From assembly GCA_039715055.1 (NCBI GenBank), contig JBDLID010000134.1, positions 1 to 7,677 of the forward strand: DNA of 7,677 nt, given 5' to 3'. A program made the position numbers and the translations under genes. Each line of letters opens with the position of its first letter. Position 1 is the first letter of the stretch. Shown here piece after piece: positions 1 through 6,549 of this stretch. The notes under the pieces were generated by a model that made no database searches, had not been told where the DNA came from, and worked only from the letters and a program-made list of their open reading frames with translations. This DNA is from JBDLID01 sp039715055 (GTDB lineage Bacteria > Desulfobacterota > Desulfobulbia > Desulfobulbales > Desulfocapsaceae).

Positions 1-2645
1 ACGGCCTGACCCTGGGCGAGGTGGCCGAAGCCGTGCGCCGCTCCTCAGTCAATCTCGCCGGTGGAACACTTCGCACCAGCGGCGAGGAGATCCGTATCCG
101 TACAGTGGGCCGTAAATACACGGGTGAGGAGCTGGCCGGCGTGGTTATTCTGGCAAGACCCCAGGGAGAGTCAATCACCCTTGAGCGGCTGGCTGAGATC
201 AGGGATGATTTTACCGAAGATCCTCTTGCGGCAACCATTGACAAACGCCCGGCCATGTTCGTTCAGGTGGCCAAAACCAGTGAAGAGGACGCCCTCAAGA
301 TCTCCAACGCGGTGGGCAAATATGTGGAGAACAAGCAGTCCGGCCTGCCCCCGTCGGTGAAGATGGCGGTCTTTTTCGACACCACCGAGGCGTTGAGGGC
401 GCGGATCAGTCTGCTCACCAAAAACGGACTCATCGGTCTTTCCCTGGTCTTTTTCATGCTCTGGATCTTTCTTGACCTGCGTCTCTCCTTCTGGAGCGGT
501 ATGGGGATCCCCATCTCTGTGGCCGGGGCGATGTTCATCCTCTGGGGTGTTGGCGCCTCCATCAACATGATCTCCCTGTTCGGCCTGATCATGGTGCTGG
601 GCATTGTCGTTGATGACGCCGTTGTGGTGGGCGAGGCGATCTACGTTCACCGTAAAGCGGGTGAGCCGCCGCTTGAGGCCGCTGTGGCCGGTGTCAGCGA
701 GGTGGCCATGCCGGTTCTGGCCGCGGTCACCACCACCATGGTTGCCTTTCTGCCGCTGGCCTATGTCGGTGGTGTGATGGGCAAGTTTATCGCCATCCTG
801 CCCACCGTAGTCATTGCCTGTCTAATCATTTCGCTTCTCGAGTGTCTCTTTCTGCTGCCTGCTCACCTCAGCCACCTGCCGGATTTTAATCGTCCTTCGC
901 AGCTGTGGGGAATCTTTGGTCTGGTGTCGCGAATGCGGCAGGGGGTGTCCAACGGGCTGGAGAATTTTATTGAGCGCATCTACCACCCCTTTCTGATCAG
1001 AGTCCTCAACTGGCGTTACGTGTCGCTGGCCGTCGGTATCGCGATCCTCATTCTCTCCATTGGCCTGGTTGCCGGCGGCATGGTGAAATTCCAGATCTTT
1101 CCCAAGCTCGACGGGTTCGTTATCACCTCCACTGTTGAGTTTCCCGAGGGCACCCCGCCTTCTATCACCCGGGACGCTCTTTCCAAAATGGAGGAGGCCA
1201 TCAACCGGGTGGCAGAAAAGAGTACGACGGTCTCTAAAGAGCCGCTCATCAGGCAGCGCCTCGTCCTCCTCGGCCAGTCCCTTTCAGGCACCAGGGGGGC
1301 AAGAGGTCCCCATCTCGGCTCTGTCCAGGTGATTCTCCTTGAGTCGGAGAAGCGCGGTATCCACTCCAATGATCTGCTCATTGACTGGGAAAAGGAGCTG
1401 GGCGGAATTGCCGGCGTCAAGTCCCTGACCTTTGAGGGGATGCAGGCCGGACCCGGAGGGGCTGAAATCGAAATCTGGCTCCAGGGCTACCAGATGGCGA
1501 AGCTTAACCAGGTGGCCGAGGCCATCCAGGACCGTCTCGGTGAGTTTCAGGGGGTCCACCAGATTCGTTCCGATTATGCCCAGGGCAAAAGGGAACTTCG
1601 CCTTACCCTCAAGCCCGAGGCCCGCACTCTGGGCATTACGGTCAAGGATCTGGCCAAACAGATCCATGCCGGATTTTTCGGTGAGGAGGCCTTTCGCCTT
1701 CAGCGAGGCAAGGACGATATCCGGGTCAAGGTCCGTTACACACGCGAGGAGCGCAGCCGAATCAGCGATTTTGAGCGGATGAAGATCCGCGGCCCCAACC
1801 AGAGTGAGATTCCGCTTCTCTCCGTTGCCGAGATCGACTTTGTTCCCGGTTTCTCCTCCATCAGTCGGGCCGACGGTCTGCGGCGGGTGGTGGTGACAGC
1901 CGAGGTCGACTCTCAGCATGGCAATGCCCGTGAAATTTTTGGTGAACTGTCCAGAACAACCTTTAAGAAGCTGAAATCCCAATACCCCGGTGTCAATATC
2001 TCCATGCAGGGCTCTAAAAAGAACACCCGGGAGTCCTTTGGCACCCTCAAGATCGGTTTTCCCATTGCCATGGTGGGTATCTTTGTCATCATCTCCACCA
2101 TCTTCCGCTCCTATATCCAGCCCTTTGTCATTCTCTTTACCATCCCGTTCGGCATTATCGGTGCCATCGCCGGCCACATGCTGCTCGGCTACAGCCTGTC
2201 CATGATGTCCATCTTCGGCATGGTGGCCCTGTCCGGAGTGGTGATCAATGATGCCATTGTCCTTATCGAGCGTGTCAACGTCAATCTGACCTCAGGCATG
2301 AAGCTCTTTGATGCAATCATTTCCGGCGGTAAGAGACGCTTTCGGGCCATTTTTCTCACCTCGATCAGTACGGTGGGGGGGCTCTCACCGTTGATTATGG
2401 AGACCGATATGCAGGCCAAATTTCTTATTCCCATGGCACTCTCTGTTGCCGGCGGCGTCACCTTTGCAACAGGCCTGACCCTGATCCTCATTCCAAGCCT
2501 GCTCATGATTCTCAGCGATTTTCGCATGGGGAGCGCCCGGATTATCCACGGCAGATGGTTCAGCAGGGAGGAGCTTGAGCCGCGGTTTGAGCAGTTGGAG
2601 AGACAACCGGATTCAGAACCTGATGTGATGAGGAACATGGTATGA
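1..2645 (+). CDS. RND-family efflux permease, 5'-truncated
   Basis: This is an inner-membrane proton-driven pump of the RND superfamily (HAE1/AcrB-like), expected to work with a periplasmic adaptor and a TolC channel. The frame is open from base 3 (Gly-Leu-Thr-Leu-Gly-Glu), so the GTG at 21 is an internal Val codon, not a start. About 880 residues are present; compared with the usual 1,030-1,060, roughly 170 N-terminal residues including TM1 are missing. Visible parts are the end of the first porter region, a TM2-TM6 block, a large second periplasmic porter loop (about bases 1080-2040) and the TM8-TM12 block. TM4 carries the Asp-Asp pair (bases 612-617, GIVVDDAVVV) that matches AcrB D407/D408. 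The TM11-type segment RFRAIFLTS keeps the Arg and Thr of the relay. In TM10 the AcrB Lys940 position appears as Asn within VVINDAIVLIE. The stop overlaps the next gene by 4 bases, which implies translational coupling. Substrate is unknown. Confidence 0.97.
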   Translation, partial: GLTLGEVAEAVRRSSVNLAGGTLRTSGEEIRIRTVGRKYTGEELAGVVILARPQGESITLERLAEIRDDFTEDPLAATIDKRPAMFVQVAKTSEEDALKISNAVGKYVENKQSGLPPSVKMAVFFDTTEALRARISLLTKNGLIGLSLVFFMLWIFLDLRLSFWSGMGIPISVAGAMFILWGVGASINMISLFGLIMVLGIVVDDAVVVGEAIYVHRKAGEPPLEAAVAGVSEVAMPVLAAVTTTMVAFLPLAYVGGVMGKFIAILPTVVIACLIISLLECLFLLPAHLSHLPDFNRPSQLWGIFGLVSRMRQGVSNGLENFIERIYHPFLIRVLNWRYVSLAVGIAILILSIGLVAGGMVKFQIFPKLDGFVITSTVEFPEGTPPSITRDALSKMEEAINRVAEKSTTVSKEPLIRQRLVLLGQSLSGTRGARGPHLGSVQVILLESEKRGIHSNDLLIDWEKELGGIAGVKSLTFEGMQAGPGGAEIEIWLQGYQMAKLNQVAEAIQDRLGEFQGVHQIRSDYAQGKRELRLTLKPEARTLGITVKDLAKQIHAGFFGEEAFRLQRGKDDIRVKVRYTREERSRISDFERMKIRGPNQSEIPLLSVAEIDFVPGFSSISRADGLRRVVVTAEVDSQHGNAREIFGELSRTTFKKLKSQYPGVNISMQGSKKNTRESFGTLKIGFPIAMVGIFVIISTIFRSYIQPFVILFTIPFGIIGAIAGHMLLGYSLSMMSIFGMVALSGVVINDAIVLIERVNVNLTSGMKLFDAIISGGKRRFRAIFLTSISTVGGLSPLIMETDMQAKFLIPMALSVAGGVTFATGLTLILIPSLLMILSDFRMGSARIIHGRWFSREELEPRFEQLERQPDSEPDVMRNMV

Positions 2646-4006
2646 GGTCGATGACAGGTCTTTTAATCGGTCTGGTTTTACTCTGTGATCACGCCGGCGC
2701 TGTGGACCTCTCAAGCCTGCAGACCCTCAGCCTCAGTGATGCGCAGGCCGTGGCGCTTGATGGTAATCCATCACTCCAGGCTGCCGCTGAACGTGTCGAA
2801 CAGGCCAGGCAGCGGGTTATTCAGGCAAAAGGGGCTTACTTTCCGTCAGTTGACACCAGCGGCTCCTATATCGCATCGCAGCTCTCAGAGAGCGGTTCAG
2901 CCTCCCAGGAGGCCCTGGCTGACATGACAGGTACCTCCTTTGACCGATCAAGCGAGGTTTACGGCGTCAGCCTGGGGGCATCGTGGAGCCTCTTTGAAGG
3001 GTTTTCCCGGCGGTTCAACCGGTTGAGGGTGGAGTATGGTGAGGAGGAACTGCTGGCAGCCGAGCGTGATGCCGGGCGCCTTCTTCTCCAGGCGGTTGCC
3101 GAGAGTTTTTATGGTGTTCAGCTGGCCCGCTACAATATCATCATTGGTGAGGCCAATAAGGCGTTCAACAGCCAGCTGCTGTCCGAGGCCGAAGCCGCCC
3201 ATGGGGCAGGCGCCGGTTCGCTGTCCGTGGTCCTCAACTTCAAGGTGCAGATGAACAGCGCCGAGACCGATCTTCTTCTTGCCCGTAAAAATCAGGAGAT
3301 TGCCAGGCTCGGTCTGGCCCTGCTCATGGGAGTGGAGAGCGGCCAGCTGCCCCCGTCACTCCGTCTCGCAGAGTTGGCCATGGTCGAAGAAGACTCCTTT
3401 GCACCCCTGGGTACAGAGACACTGGTCGAAGAGGCCCTTGCCCGGCGCCCTGACCTGCAGCGGCAGGAAATGGCCCTGGCCGTTGCCGAATCCTCGGAGG
3501 GGGGAGCCAAGGGGGTCTTTTACCCGAGACTCGGCTTAAAAGGTTCGCTGGACGGCAGGCGTAACGATGATATGGCGTTTGAAGGGGAGGATTTTGGTTC
3601 GACACTTTCCCTGAATCTTTCCTATAATCTCTATCGCGGCGGCAGCGACCGTGCCCGGCTGGCCGAAACCAGGTCCAGGAAAAGGGAGCAACAGCGTACA
3701 CTTGAGAATAAAAAGAACCAGGTCCGGACAGAGGTGATGCAGGCTGCGGCCCGCCTCCACCAGGCCAGGGAGCAGTTTATATTGCAGAAAAAATCTGAGG
3801 TCCTGGTGCGTCAGACAAGAGATCTTGTTCAGAAGGGGTATGCCGCAGGCCAGGAATCCCTGGTCCGTCTCAACGAGGTTCAGCGGGATCTGGTCTCCAC
3901 CCAGTCGCGACTGGCCCTGGCCCTGGTTGCCCTCCACACCAACCGTCACGCCCTGGACAGTGCCATCGGCACGAGCCGGGATGGAGAAGATGATCAGAGC
4001 AGATAA
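2642..4006 (+). CDS. TolC-family outer-membrane efflux protein
   Basis: This is the outer-membrane channel that would let the upstream RND pump discharge across the envelope. The protein is 454 residues, within the usual range for TolC/OprM homologues. Residues 1-20 form a signal peptide with a likely cut at AGA|VDL. Cys15 lies inside the hydrophobic core without a proper lipobox, so I do not call it a lipoprotein. Two OEP repeats are visible. The first, from about residue 28, has the LSLSDAQAVALDGNPSL opening and the AKGAYFPSV turn. The second, from about residue 255, has EEALARRPDLQ, a matching YPRLGLKGSL turn, and a long helical, Arg/Gln/Glu-rich end with GYAAGQESL. The ATG at 2642 is chosen because TGAGGA ends 7-8 bases upstream and the start overlaps the permease stop as ATGA. 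A second ATG at 2651 is possible but would shorten the signal peptide. Confidence 0.96.
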   Translation: MRSMTGLLIGLVLLCDHAGAVDLSSLQTLSLSDAQAVALDGNPSLQAAAERVEQARQRVIQAKGAYFPSVDTSGSYIASQLSESGSASQEALADMTGTSFDRSSEVYGVSLGASWSLFEGFSRRFNRLRVEYGEEELLAAERDAGRLLLQAVAESFYGVQLARYNIIIGEANKAFNSQLLSEAEAAHGAGAGSLSVVLNFKVQMNSAETDLLLARKNQEIARLGLALLMGVESGQLPPSLRLAELAMVEEDSFAPLGTETLVEEALARRPDLQRQEMALAVAESSEGGAKGVFYPRLGLKGSLDGRRNDDMAFEGEDFGSTLSLNLSYNLYRGGSDRARLAETRSRKREQQRTLENKKNQVRTEVMQAAARLHQAREQFILQKKSEVLVRQTRDLVQKGYAAGQESLVRLNEVQRDLVSTQSRLALALVALHTNRHALDSAIGTSRDGEDDQSR

Positions 4007-4041
4007 CTTATGTTCCATGAATATGGTAATGGGAGGGTGAG

Positions 4042-4803
4042 ATGAAAAAAATTGTATTGATCACCGGCGCAACATCGGGATTTGGTCTGGCCTGCGCGAG
4101 AATTTTTGCCGCAGATAACAACCACAGCCTTATTCTCTGCGGCAGGCGTGAGGAACGTCTGCGAGAGATTGAGCAGGAGCTGCAAGAGACCCGGGTTCAT
4201 GGAGCGGTCTGTGATGTCCGCAACCGTAGTGAGGTAACCGGGATGCTCTCCGAATTGCCACCAGATGTTGCCGACATCGACATCCTTATTAATAACGCCG
4301 GCCTTGCCCTGGGCCTTGAACCGGCCCAGAGGGCTGACATGGAAGACTGGGAAACCATGGTGGATACCAACATCAAGGGGCTTCTTTACCTCACCCGAGC
4401 CGTCCTGCCGGGGATGGTTGAACGGGGGCGGGGGCACATCATCAACATGGGATCGGTGGCCGGAAAATGGCCTTATCCGGGAGGCAACACCTATGGCGCG
4501 ACCAAGGCCTTTGTCGAGCAGTTCTCCTACAACCTCAGAGCCGATCTCCACTCCACCGGTGTGCGGGTGACCAATATCGAACCCGGTATAGCTGAAAGTG
4601 AGTTCTCCGTGGTCCGTTTTCACGGCGATAAGGAGAAGGCGGATGGGGTCTACAAGGGAACCGATCCGCTCACCCCCCGGGACATTGCGGAAACAGTTTA
4701 CTGGGTGGCAAATCGCCCACCCCATGTCAACATCAACAGCCTGGAGATCATGCCGGTCTGCCAGAGCTGGAGTCCCTTTGCCATTCATCGACGAGAAGGA
4801 TAA
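4042..4803 (+). CDS. ydfG: Short-chain dehydrogenase, YdfG-like (NADP-dependent)
   Basis: This is a cytoplasmic classical short-chain dehydrogenase/reductase of 253 residues. It resembles E. coli YdfG (3-hydroxy acid/serine dehydrogenase, also linked to malonic semialdehyde reduction) along its whole length. Visible motifs are the Rossmann TGATSGFG at residues 8-15, the GRR segment after beta-2 typical of NADP preference, NNAG at 84-87, the catalytic Ser138 in MGSVAG, and Tyr151 and Lys155 in YGATK. Family-specific stretches include GLALG, EDWETMVDTNIKGL, RAVLPGMVERG and the C-terminal HVNINSLEIMPV. The start follows a strong GGGAGGG (4031-4037) with a 4-base spacer. It sits 35 bases after the TolC stop with no terminator between, so co-transcription with the pump is likely. 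A link between pump and enzyme is only inferred from position. The exact substrate cannot be read from sequence. Confidence 0.95.
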   Translation: MKKIVLITGATSGFGLACARIFAADNNHSLILCGRREERLREIEQELQETRVHGAVCDVRNRSEVTGMLSELPPDVADIDILINNAGLALGLEPAQRADMEDWETMVDTNIKGLLYLTRAVLPGMVERGRGHIINMGSVAGKWPYPGGNTYGATKAFVEQFSYNLRADLHSTGVRVTNIEPGIAESEFSVVRFHGDKEKADGVYKGTDPLTPRDIAETVYWVANRPPHVNINSLEIMPVCQSWSPFAIHRREG

Positions 4804-4809
4804 AAAAAG

Positions 4810-4918
4810 GGTACAGGGTATAAAAAAGGTATAAGGTAAAAGGTAGAAGGTGCAGGGTAAAAGGTACAGGGTGTAGGGATAGAAAAAGGTGCAGGGTTGA
4901 AGGTATAAGGTGCCAGGG
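4810..4918 (+). repeat. Heptanucleotide tandem array, unit GGTNNAR
   Basis: The strand reads as successive units that start with GG and are mostly 7 bases long: GGTACAG, GGTATAA, GGTAAAA, GGTAGAA, GGTGCAG, GGTAAAA, GGTACAG, GGTGTAG, GGTGCAG, GGTTGAA, GGTATAA, GGTGCCA. Two further units are 11 bases, each a heptamer plus four A (4817-4827 and 4877-4887), and their starts are 60 bases apart. About 14 units fit before a last GGG at 4916. A likely degenerate first unit, GGATAAAAAAA (4798-4808), contains the Gly codon and stop codon of the dehydrogenase. The + strand is almost free of C (only four in 109 bases). There is no dyad symmetry, and units are too short and spacer-free for a CRISPR. The array fills most of the gap in front of the lipoprotein gene. 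Function is unknown; slippage-prone spacing or a protein-binding array are possible. Confidence 0.85.
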
Positions 4919-4940
4919 AAAAGTGTACCGCTAAAACTGT

Positions 4941-4944
4941 GAGG
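4941..4944 (+). promoter_or_regulatory. Ribosome binding site (GAGG) deciding the lipoprotein start
   Basis: GAGG at 4941-4944 is the only Shine-Dalgarno-like match near the run GTG (4939), ATG (4945), ATG (4948), ATG (4951). It is 6 bases from the ATG at 4951, too close to the two ATGs before it, and overlaps the GTG. This favours 4951 as the start. Confidence 0.55.
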
Positions 4945-4950
4945 ATGATG

Positions 4951-5526
4951 ATGAGGAGTTTATTCCTGTTTGTTTTTTTGATAACCGGGCTGGTTGTTCA
5001 GGGTTGTTCCACTGTTGCTGTAAAGAGTGATTTCAGCCCTGATTATGACTTTTCCGTCCTGAAGAGTTTCAGGTGGCTGGAGGAGTCACCCTCCTCGTCC
5101 AATGATACCAGGGTGGAGAATGAGGCGGTGCGAGAGGCGGTGGTGAATGGTGTTGACAGGGAGTTGAAGAAGAAAGGCTACAGCCGGGTTGATTCGGACC
5201 GGAAGGCGGACTTTATGGTCGCCTGGCACGGTGCGGTGAATCGCAGGCTGCAGCAGCAGAGCCTCGATCATTTTTACGGCCCGTACGGTTACGGCCCAGT
5301 GGCCCGTGCGGCAGCAGAAAAAGAAGGTGCTGGGGTGGGCAACGTACGAGAGTATGAAGAGGGCGTCCTGGTTATTGACATCCTCGATCCGACCGGTAAA
5401 ACGATCGTCTGGCGTGGTAGCGGAAAGCAGGAATTGGCCCCAAAGCCCCTAGCCGATGAGGTCAGGCGGGAAATTAACCGGGCAGTTGCCACCATCCTGA
5501 ACAGGTTTCCACCCGATACGAAGTGA
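4951..5526 (+). CDS. DUF4136-type outer-membrane-associated lipoprotein
   Basis: This is a predicted lipoprotein of 191 residues from the ATG at 4951. Upstream in-frame starts at 4939 (GTG), 4945 and 4948 would add up to four residues. The signal peptide is a long hydrophobic run ending in LVVQGC with the lipidated Cys at residue 19; the residues after it (STVAV) do not show the Asp+2 inner-membrane retention signal, so outer-membrane sorting is likely. The mature part matches the DUF4136 pattern: YDFSVLKSFRWL near residues 32-43, a helix with VNGVDRELKKKGY, ADFMVAWH, then a strand VLVIDILDPTGKTIVWRG at about 139-156 and a final amphipathic helix EVRREINRAVATIL. A Gly/Tyr-rich insert (HFYGPYGYGP) sits mid-protein. 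DUF4136 has no settled biochemical role. No clear promoter is visible between the heptamer array and the start; read-through from the operon is possible. Confidence 0.87.
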   Translation: MRSLFLFVFLITGLVVQGCSTVAVKSDFSPDYDFSVLKSFRWLEESPSSSNDTRVENEAVREAVVNGVDRELKKKGYSRVDSDRKADFMVAWHGAVNRRLQQQSLDHFYGPYGYGPVARAAAEKEGAGVGNVREYEEGVLVIDILDPTGKTIVWRGSGKQELAPKPLADEVRREINRAVATILNRFPPDTK

Positions 5527-5572
5527 GCAGTTGTAAACGGCCCGCAAACTGCGATTCGCCCTGAAAAAAAGA

Positions 5573-5601
5573 TTGACAGTCACAGGCCTCCCCACTATAT
5601 T
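5573..5601 (+). promoter_or_regulatory. Strong sigma70 promoter of the tRNA-Asn unit
   Basis: A perfect -35 box TTGACA (5573-5578) is followed by a 17-base spacer and a -10 box TATATT (5596-5601; 5 of 6 to consensus). Transcription would start near G5608. The next gene is the tRNA at 5710, so the promoter most likely drives a tRNA precursor with a leader of about 100 bases. Confidence 0.85.
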
Positions 5602-5607
5602 GTCGCT

Positions 5608-5709
5608 GTCCGGTACTATGGTAACGAAAAATCAACCACTTAATGGTGTTTGAAACGTTTTTCTCCGAAATAGTAACGATATTTCGGCTTGTTGCCCTAG
5701 TACCTGAAA
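5608..5709 (+). ncRNA. Structured leader RNA upstream of tRNA-Asn (candidate)
   Basis: The transcript between the promoter and the tRNA can fold almost completely. An outer stem pairs GGTACTATGGTAAC (5612-5625) with GTTGCCCTAGTACC (5691-5704): 14 positions with one mismatch and one G-U. Inside it are two arms. Arm A pairs GAAAAA (5626-5631) with TTTTTC (5658-5663) and contains a small TCAA/TTGA plus CCA/TGG hairpin. Arm B is a perfect 8-bp hairpin, CCGAAATA (5665-5672) with TATTTCGG (5680-5687) around a 7-base loop. Only one base separates the arms and three bases separate arm B from the outer stem, giving a three-way junction. It closes five bases before the tRNA. It could be a processing leader for RNase E or RNase P, or a separate small RNA. 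I match it to no known family; pairing was found by eye and has no covariation support. Confidence 0.45.
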
Positions 5710-5785
5710 TCCTCGGTAGCTCAGTTGGTAGAGCAGGTGGCTGTTAACCACCTTGTCGGCGGTTCGAGTCCGTCCCGGGGAGCCA
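5710..5785 (+). tRNA. tRNA-Asn (anticodon GTT)
   Basis: This is a complete 76-base cloverleaf. The acceptor TCCTCGG (5710-5716) pairs with CCGGGGA (5775-5781) with one T-G wobble. The D-arm is GCTC/GAGC around AGTTGGTA, the anticodon stem is GGTGG/CCACC with loop CTGTTAA, and the anticodon is GTT at 5743-5745, so the tRNA decodes Asn AAC/AAU. The variable loop is TTGTC, and the T-arm has the TTCGAGT loop closed by GGCGG/CCGTC. The discriminator is G5782 and the CCA tail is encoded (5783-5785). It is the only tRNA in this transcription unit, bounded by its own promoter and terminator. Confidence 0.98.
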
Positions 5786-5793
5786 GAACTTTC

Positions 5794-5830
5794 AAAGGCC
5801 GCATCCTGTAGAGGATTGCGGCCTTTTTTT
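5794..5830 (+). terminator. Intrinsic terminator after tRNA-Asn
   Basis: AAAGGCCGCA (5794-5803) pairs perfectly with TGCGGCCTTT (5817-5826), extended inward by TCC/GGA across a one-base bulge, with the loop TGTAGA. The T-run 5824-5830 follows the G+C-rich stem. It starts eight bases after the CCA end and ends the tRNA transcript. Confidence 0.92.
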
Positions 5831-6271
5831 ATTCCTGAGAGGCTTTTCTGCCTTTTGTAACTTGTCGTTATTGCATGAAATAAAGTTCTAGTTCTTATTG
5901 GGGATTAACAAAAAAGTAATGGGTTCCCTTTCCACTCAAAGTTATAAGCATCAAATCTGACAACAATAATCCCTGCACTATCCTGTAGTTATGATTTGTT
6001 ATTGCTATCTGTGAGGAGTTCACCCCTCATTCCCTTTTTACGCCCTGCAACGAGCTATCTAATTTTTAGGCGTTCCTTCTCTTTTTTCTCTGCAGGTGTC
6101 CAATTTTTTTACACTGCTTGCGTTTCAGCCCTGGCCTCTTCAAGAAGCCCCAAATTATTAGTTAATTAAAATCCATATGTTATGGGTCTGCCTGTGTTGT
6201 TTTCATAAACTGGCACGACTCCTGTAATACCTGTTGCATACATTATAAACTTTTCCCAGGGAGGATATTCA
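5831..6271. other. AT-richer intergenic region without a convincing gene
   Basis: These 441 bases separate the tRNA terminator from the copper-type genes. They are visibly richer in A+T than the genes before them. All open frames are very short, and I see no tRNA, repeat copy or recognisable protein. Local structure is weak: a short TGAGG/CCTCA hairpin near 6012-6029 followed by a T-rich stretch, a bulged GCAG.TGT/ACACTGC hairpin (6092-6117) with seven T in its loop, and CCATA/TATGG (6173-6185). A pyrimidine-only tract lies at about 6073-6091. The last 75 bases hold the probable promoter and ribosome binding site of the next gene. The rest may be a long 5' regulatory region or decayed sequence. 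Confidence 0.6.
6200..6228 (+). promoter_or_regulatory. Candidate promoter of the SHOCT/oxidase pair (sigma70 or sigma54)
   Basis: Two overlapping readings are possible. A sigma70-like pair is TTTTCA (6200-6205), a 17-base spacer and TGTAAT (6223-6228), matching consensus at 4 and 5 of 6 positions. A sigma54-like element is TGGCACGACTCCTGTA (6211-6226): a perfect TGGCAC -24 half, but CTGTA where TTGCA is expected at -12. Either would give a leader of about 35 bases. No copper-regulator operator (CueR or CusR type) is evident. Both readings are weak and only one, or neither, need be real. Confidence 0.35.
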
Positions 6272-6538
6272 ATGTTTGGACATGGTGTAGGCATAACAGA
6301 TTGGTGGTGCGGTCCAGGGGCCTTTTTCTCTGGTCCGTTAGGAATGATCGGCACCCTGCTTTTCTGGGGGCTTATCATCGCTCTGGCCACTTGGTTTTTA
6401 CAGTCGATCTTCAGAGGCAACAGGTCAAATAACAGCACTGCAGCTGACAAGAGTGGTCTGAATATCCTGAAGGAAAGATATGCCAGAGGAGAGATAGGTA
6501 AAGATGAGTTCAATCGAATGAAAACAGATCTCATATAA
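6272..6538 (+). CDS. Small membrane protein with C-terminal SHOCT domain
   Basis: This is an 88-residue protein. Residues 1-22 are rich in Gly, Phe and Trp with a single His and a Cys (MFGHGVG, DWWCGPG). Residues about 23-47 form one transmembrane helix, followed by a polar linker (RGNRSNNSTAADKSG). Residues about 65-87 (LKERYARGEIGKDEFNRMK) are a SHOCT domain, a short C-terminal helical module common at the ends of small bacterial membrane proteins. The start is set by AGGGAGGA (6258-6265), 6 bases before the ATG. Only 11 bases separate its stop from the multicopper oxidase start, so the two form an operon. Small SHOCT membrane proteins often sit beside copper-handling genes, and a role in metal or envelope stress is inferred from this neighbour alone. 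Confidence 0.88.
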   Translation: MFGHGVGITDWWCGPGAFFSGPLGMIGTLLFWGLIIALATWFLQSIFRGNRSNNSTAADKSGLNILKERYARGEIGKDEFNRMKTDLI

Positions 6539-6549
6539 GAGGGTAGAGC

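Noticed and set aside
21..23. GTG as the start of the RND gene
   Set aside because: The frame stays open to the window edge and the codons before it fit the conserved RND sequence, so the gene begins upstream.
171..650. Antisense open frame with many His, Asp and Glu residues
   Set aside because: The His-rich look comes from reading transmembrane codons of the permease backwards; there is no start context or family match.
1284..2177. Antisense open frame of nearly 300 codons within the permease
   Set aside because: It lies opposite a clearly conserved RND coding region, resembles no family I recognise, and long antisense frames are expected in G+C-rich genes.
3994..4788. Antisense open frame of about 264 codons opposite the dehydrogenase
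   Set aside because: The + strand carries every catalytic motif of a short-chain dehydrogenase; the antisense product looks like a mirror of its codon use with no domain visible.
4810..4918. CRISPR array
   Set aside because: Units are 7 bases, contiguous and degenerate, with no unique spacers and no cas genes.
5527..5570. Intrinsic terminator after the lipoprotein gene
   Set aside because: GCAGTT (5527-5532) can pair with AACTGC (5547-5552), but the loop is 14 bases and no T-run follows; the later A-run is on the wrong strand for a + terminator.
5763..5785. Attachment-site direct repeat of the tRNA 3' end
   Set aside because: I found no second copy of these bases in the rest of the window.
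6012..6040. Terminator-like hairpin TGAGG/CCTCA followed by a T-rich stretch
   Set aside because: The stem is only five base pairs with an eight-base loop, and the T-run is interrupted by three C.
6166..6534. Antisense open frame across the SHOCT gene
   Set aside because: The + strand has a strong ribosome binding site, a signal-like membrane helix and a SHOCT domain; the antisense frame has none of these.
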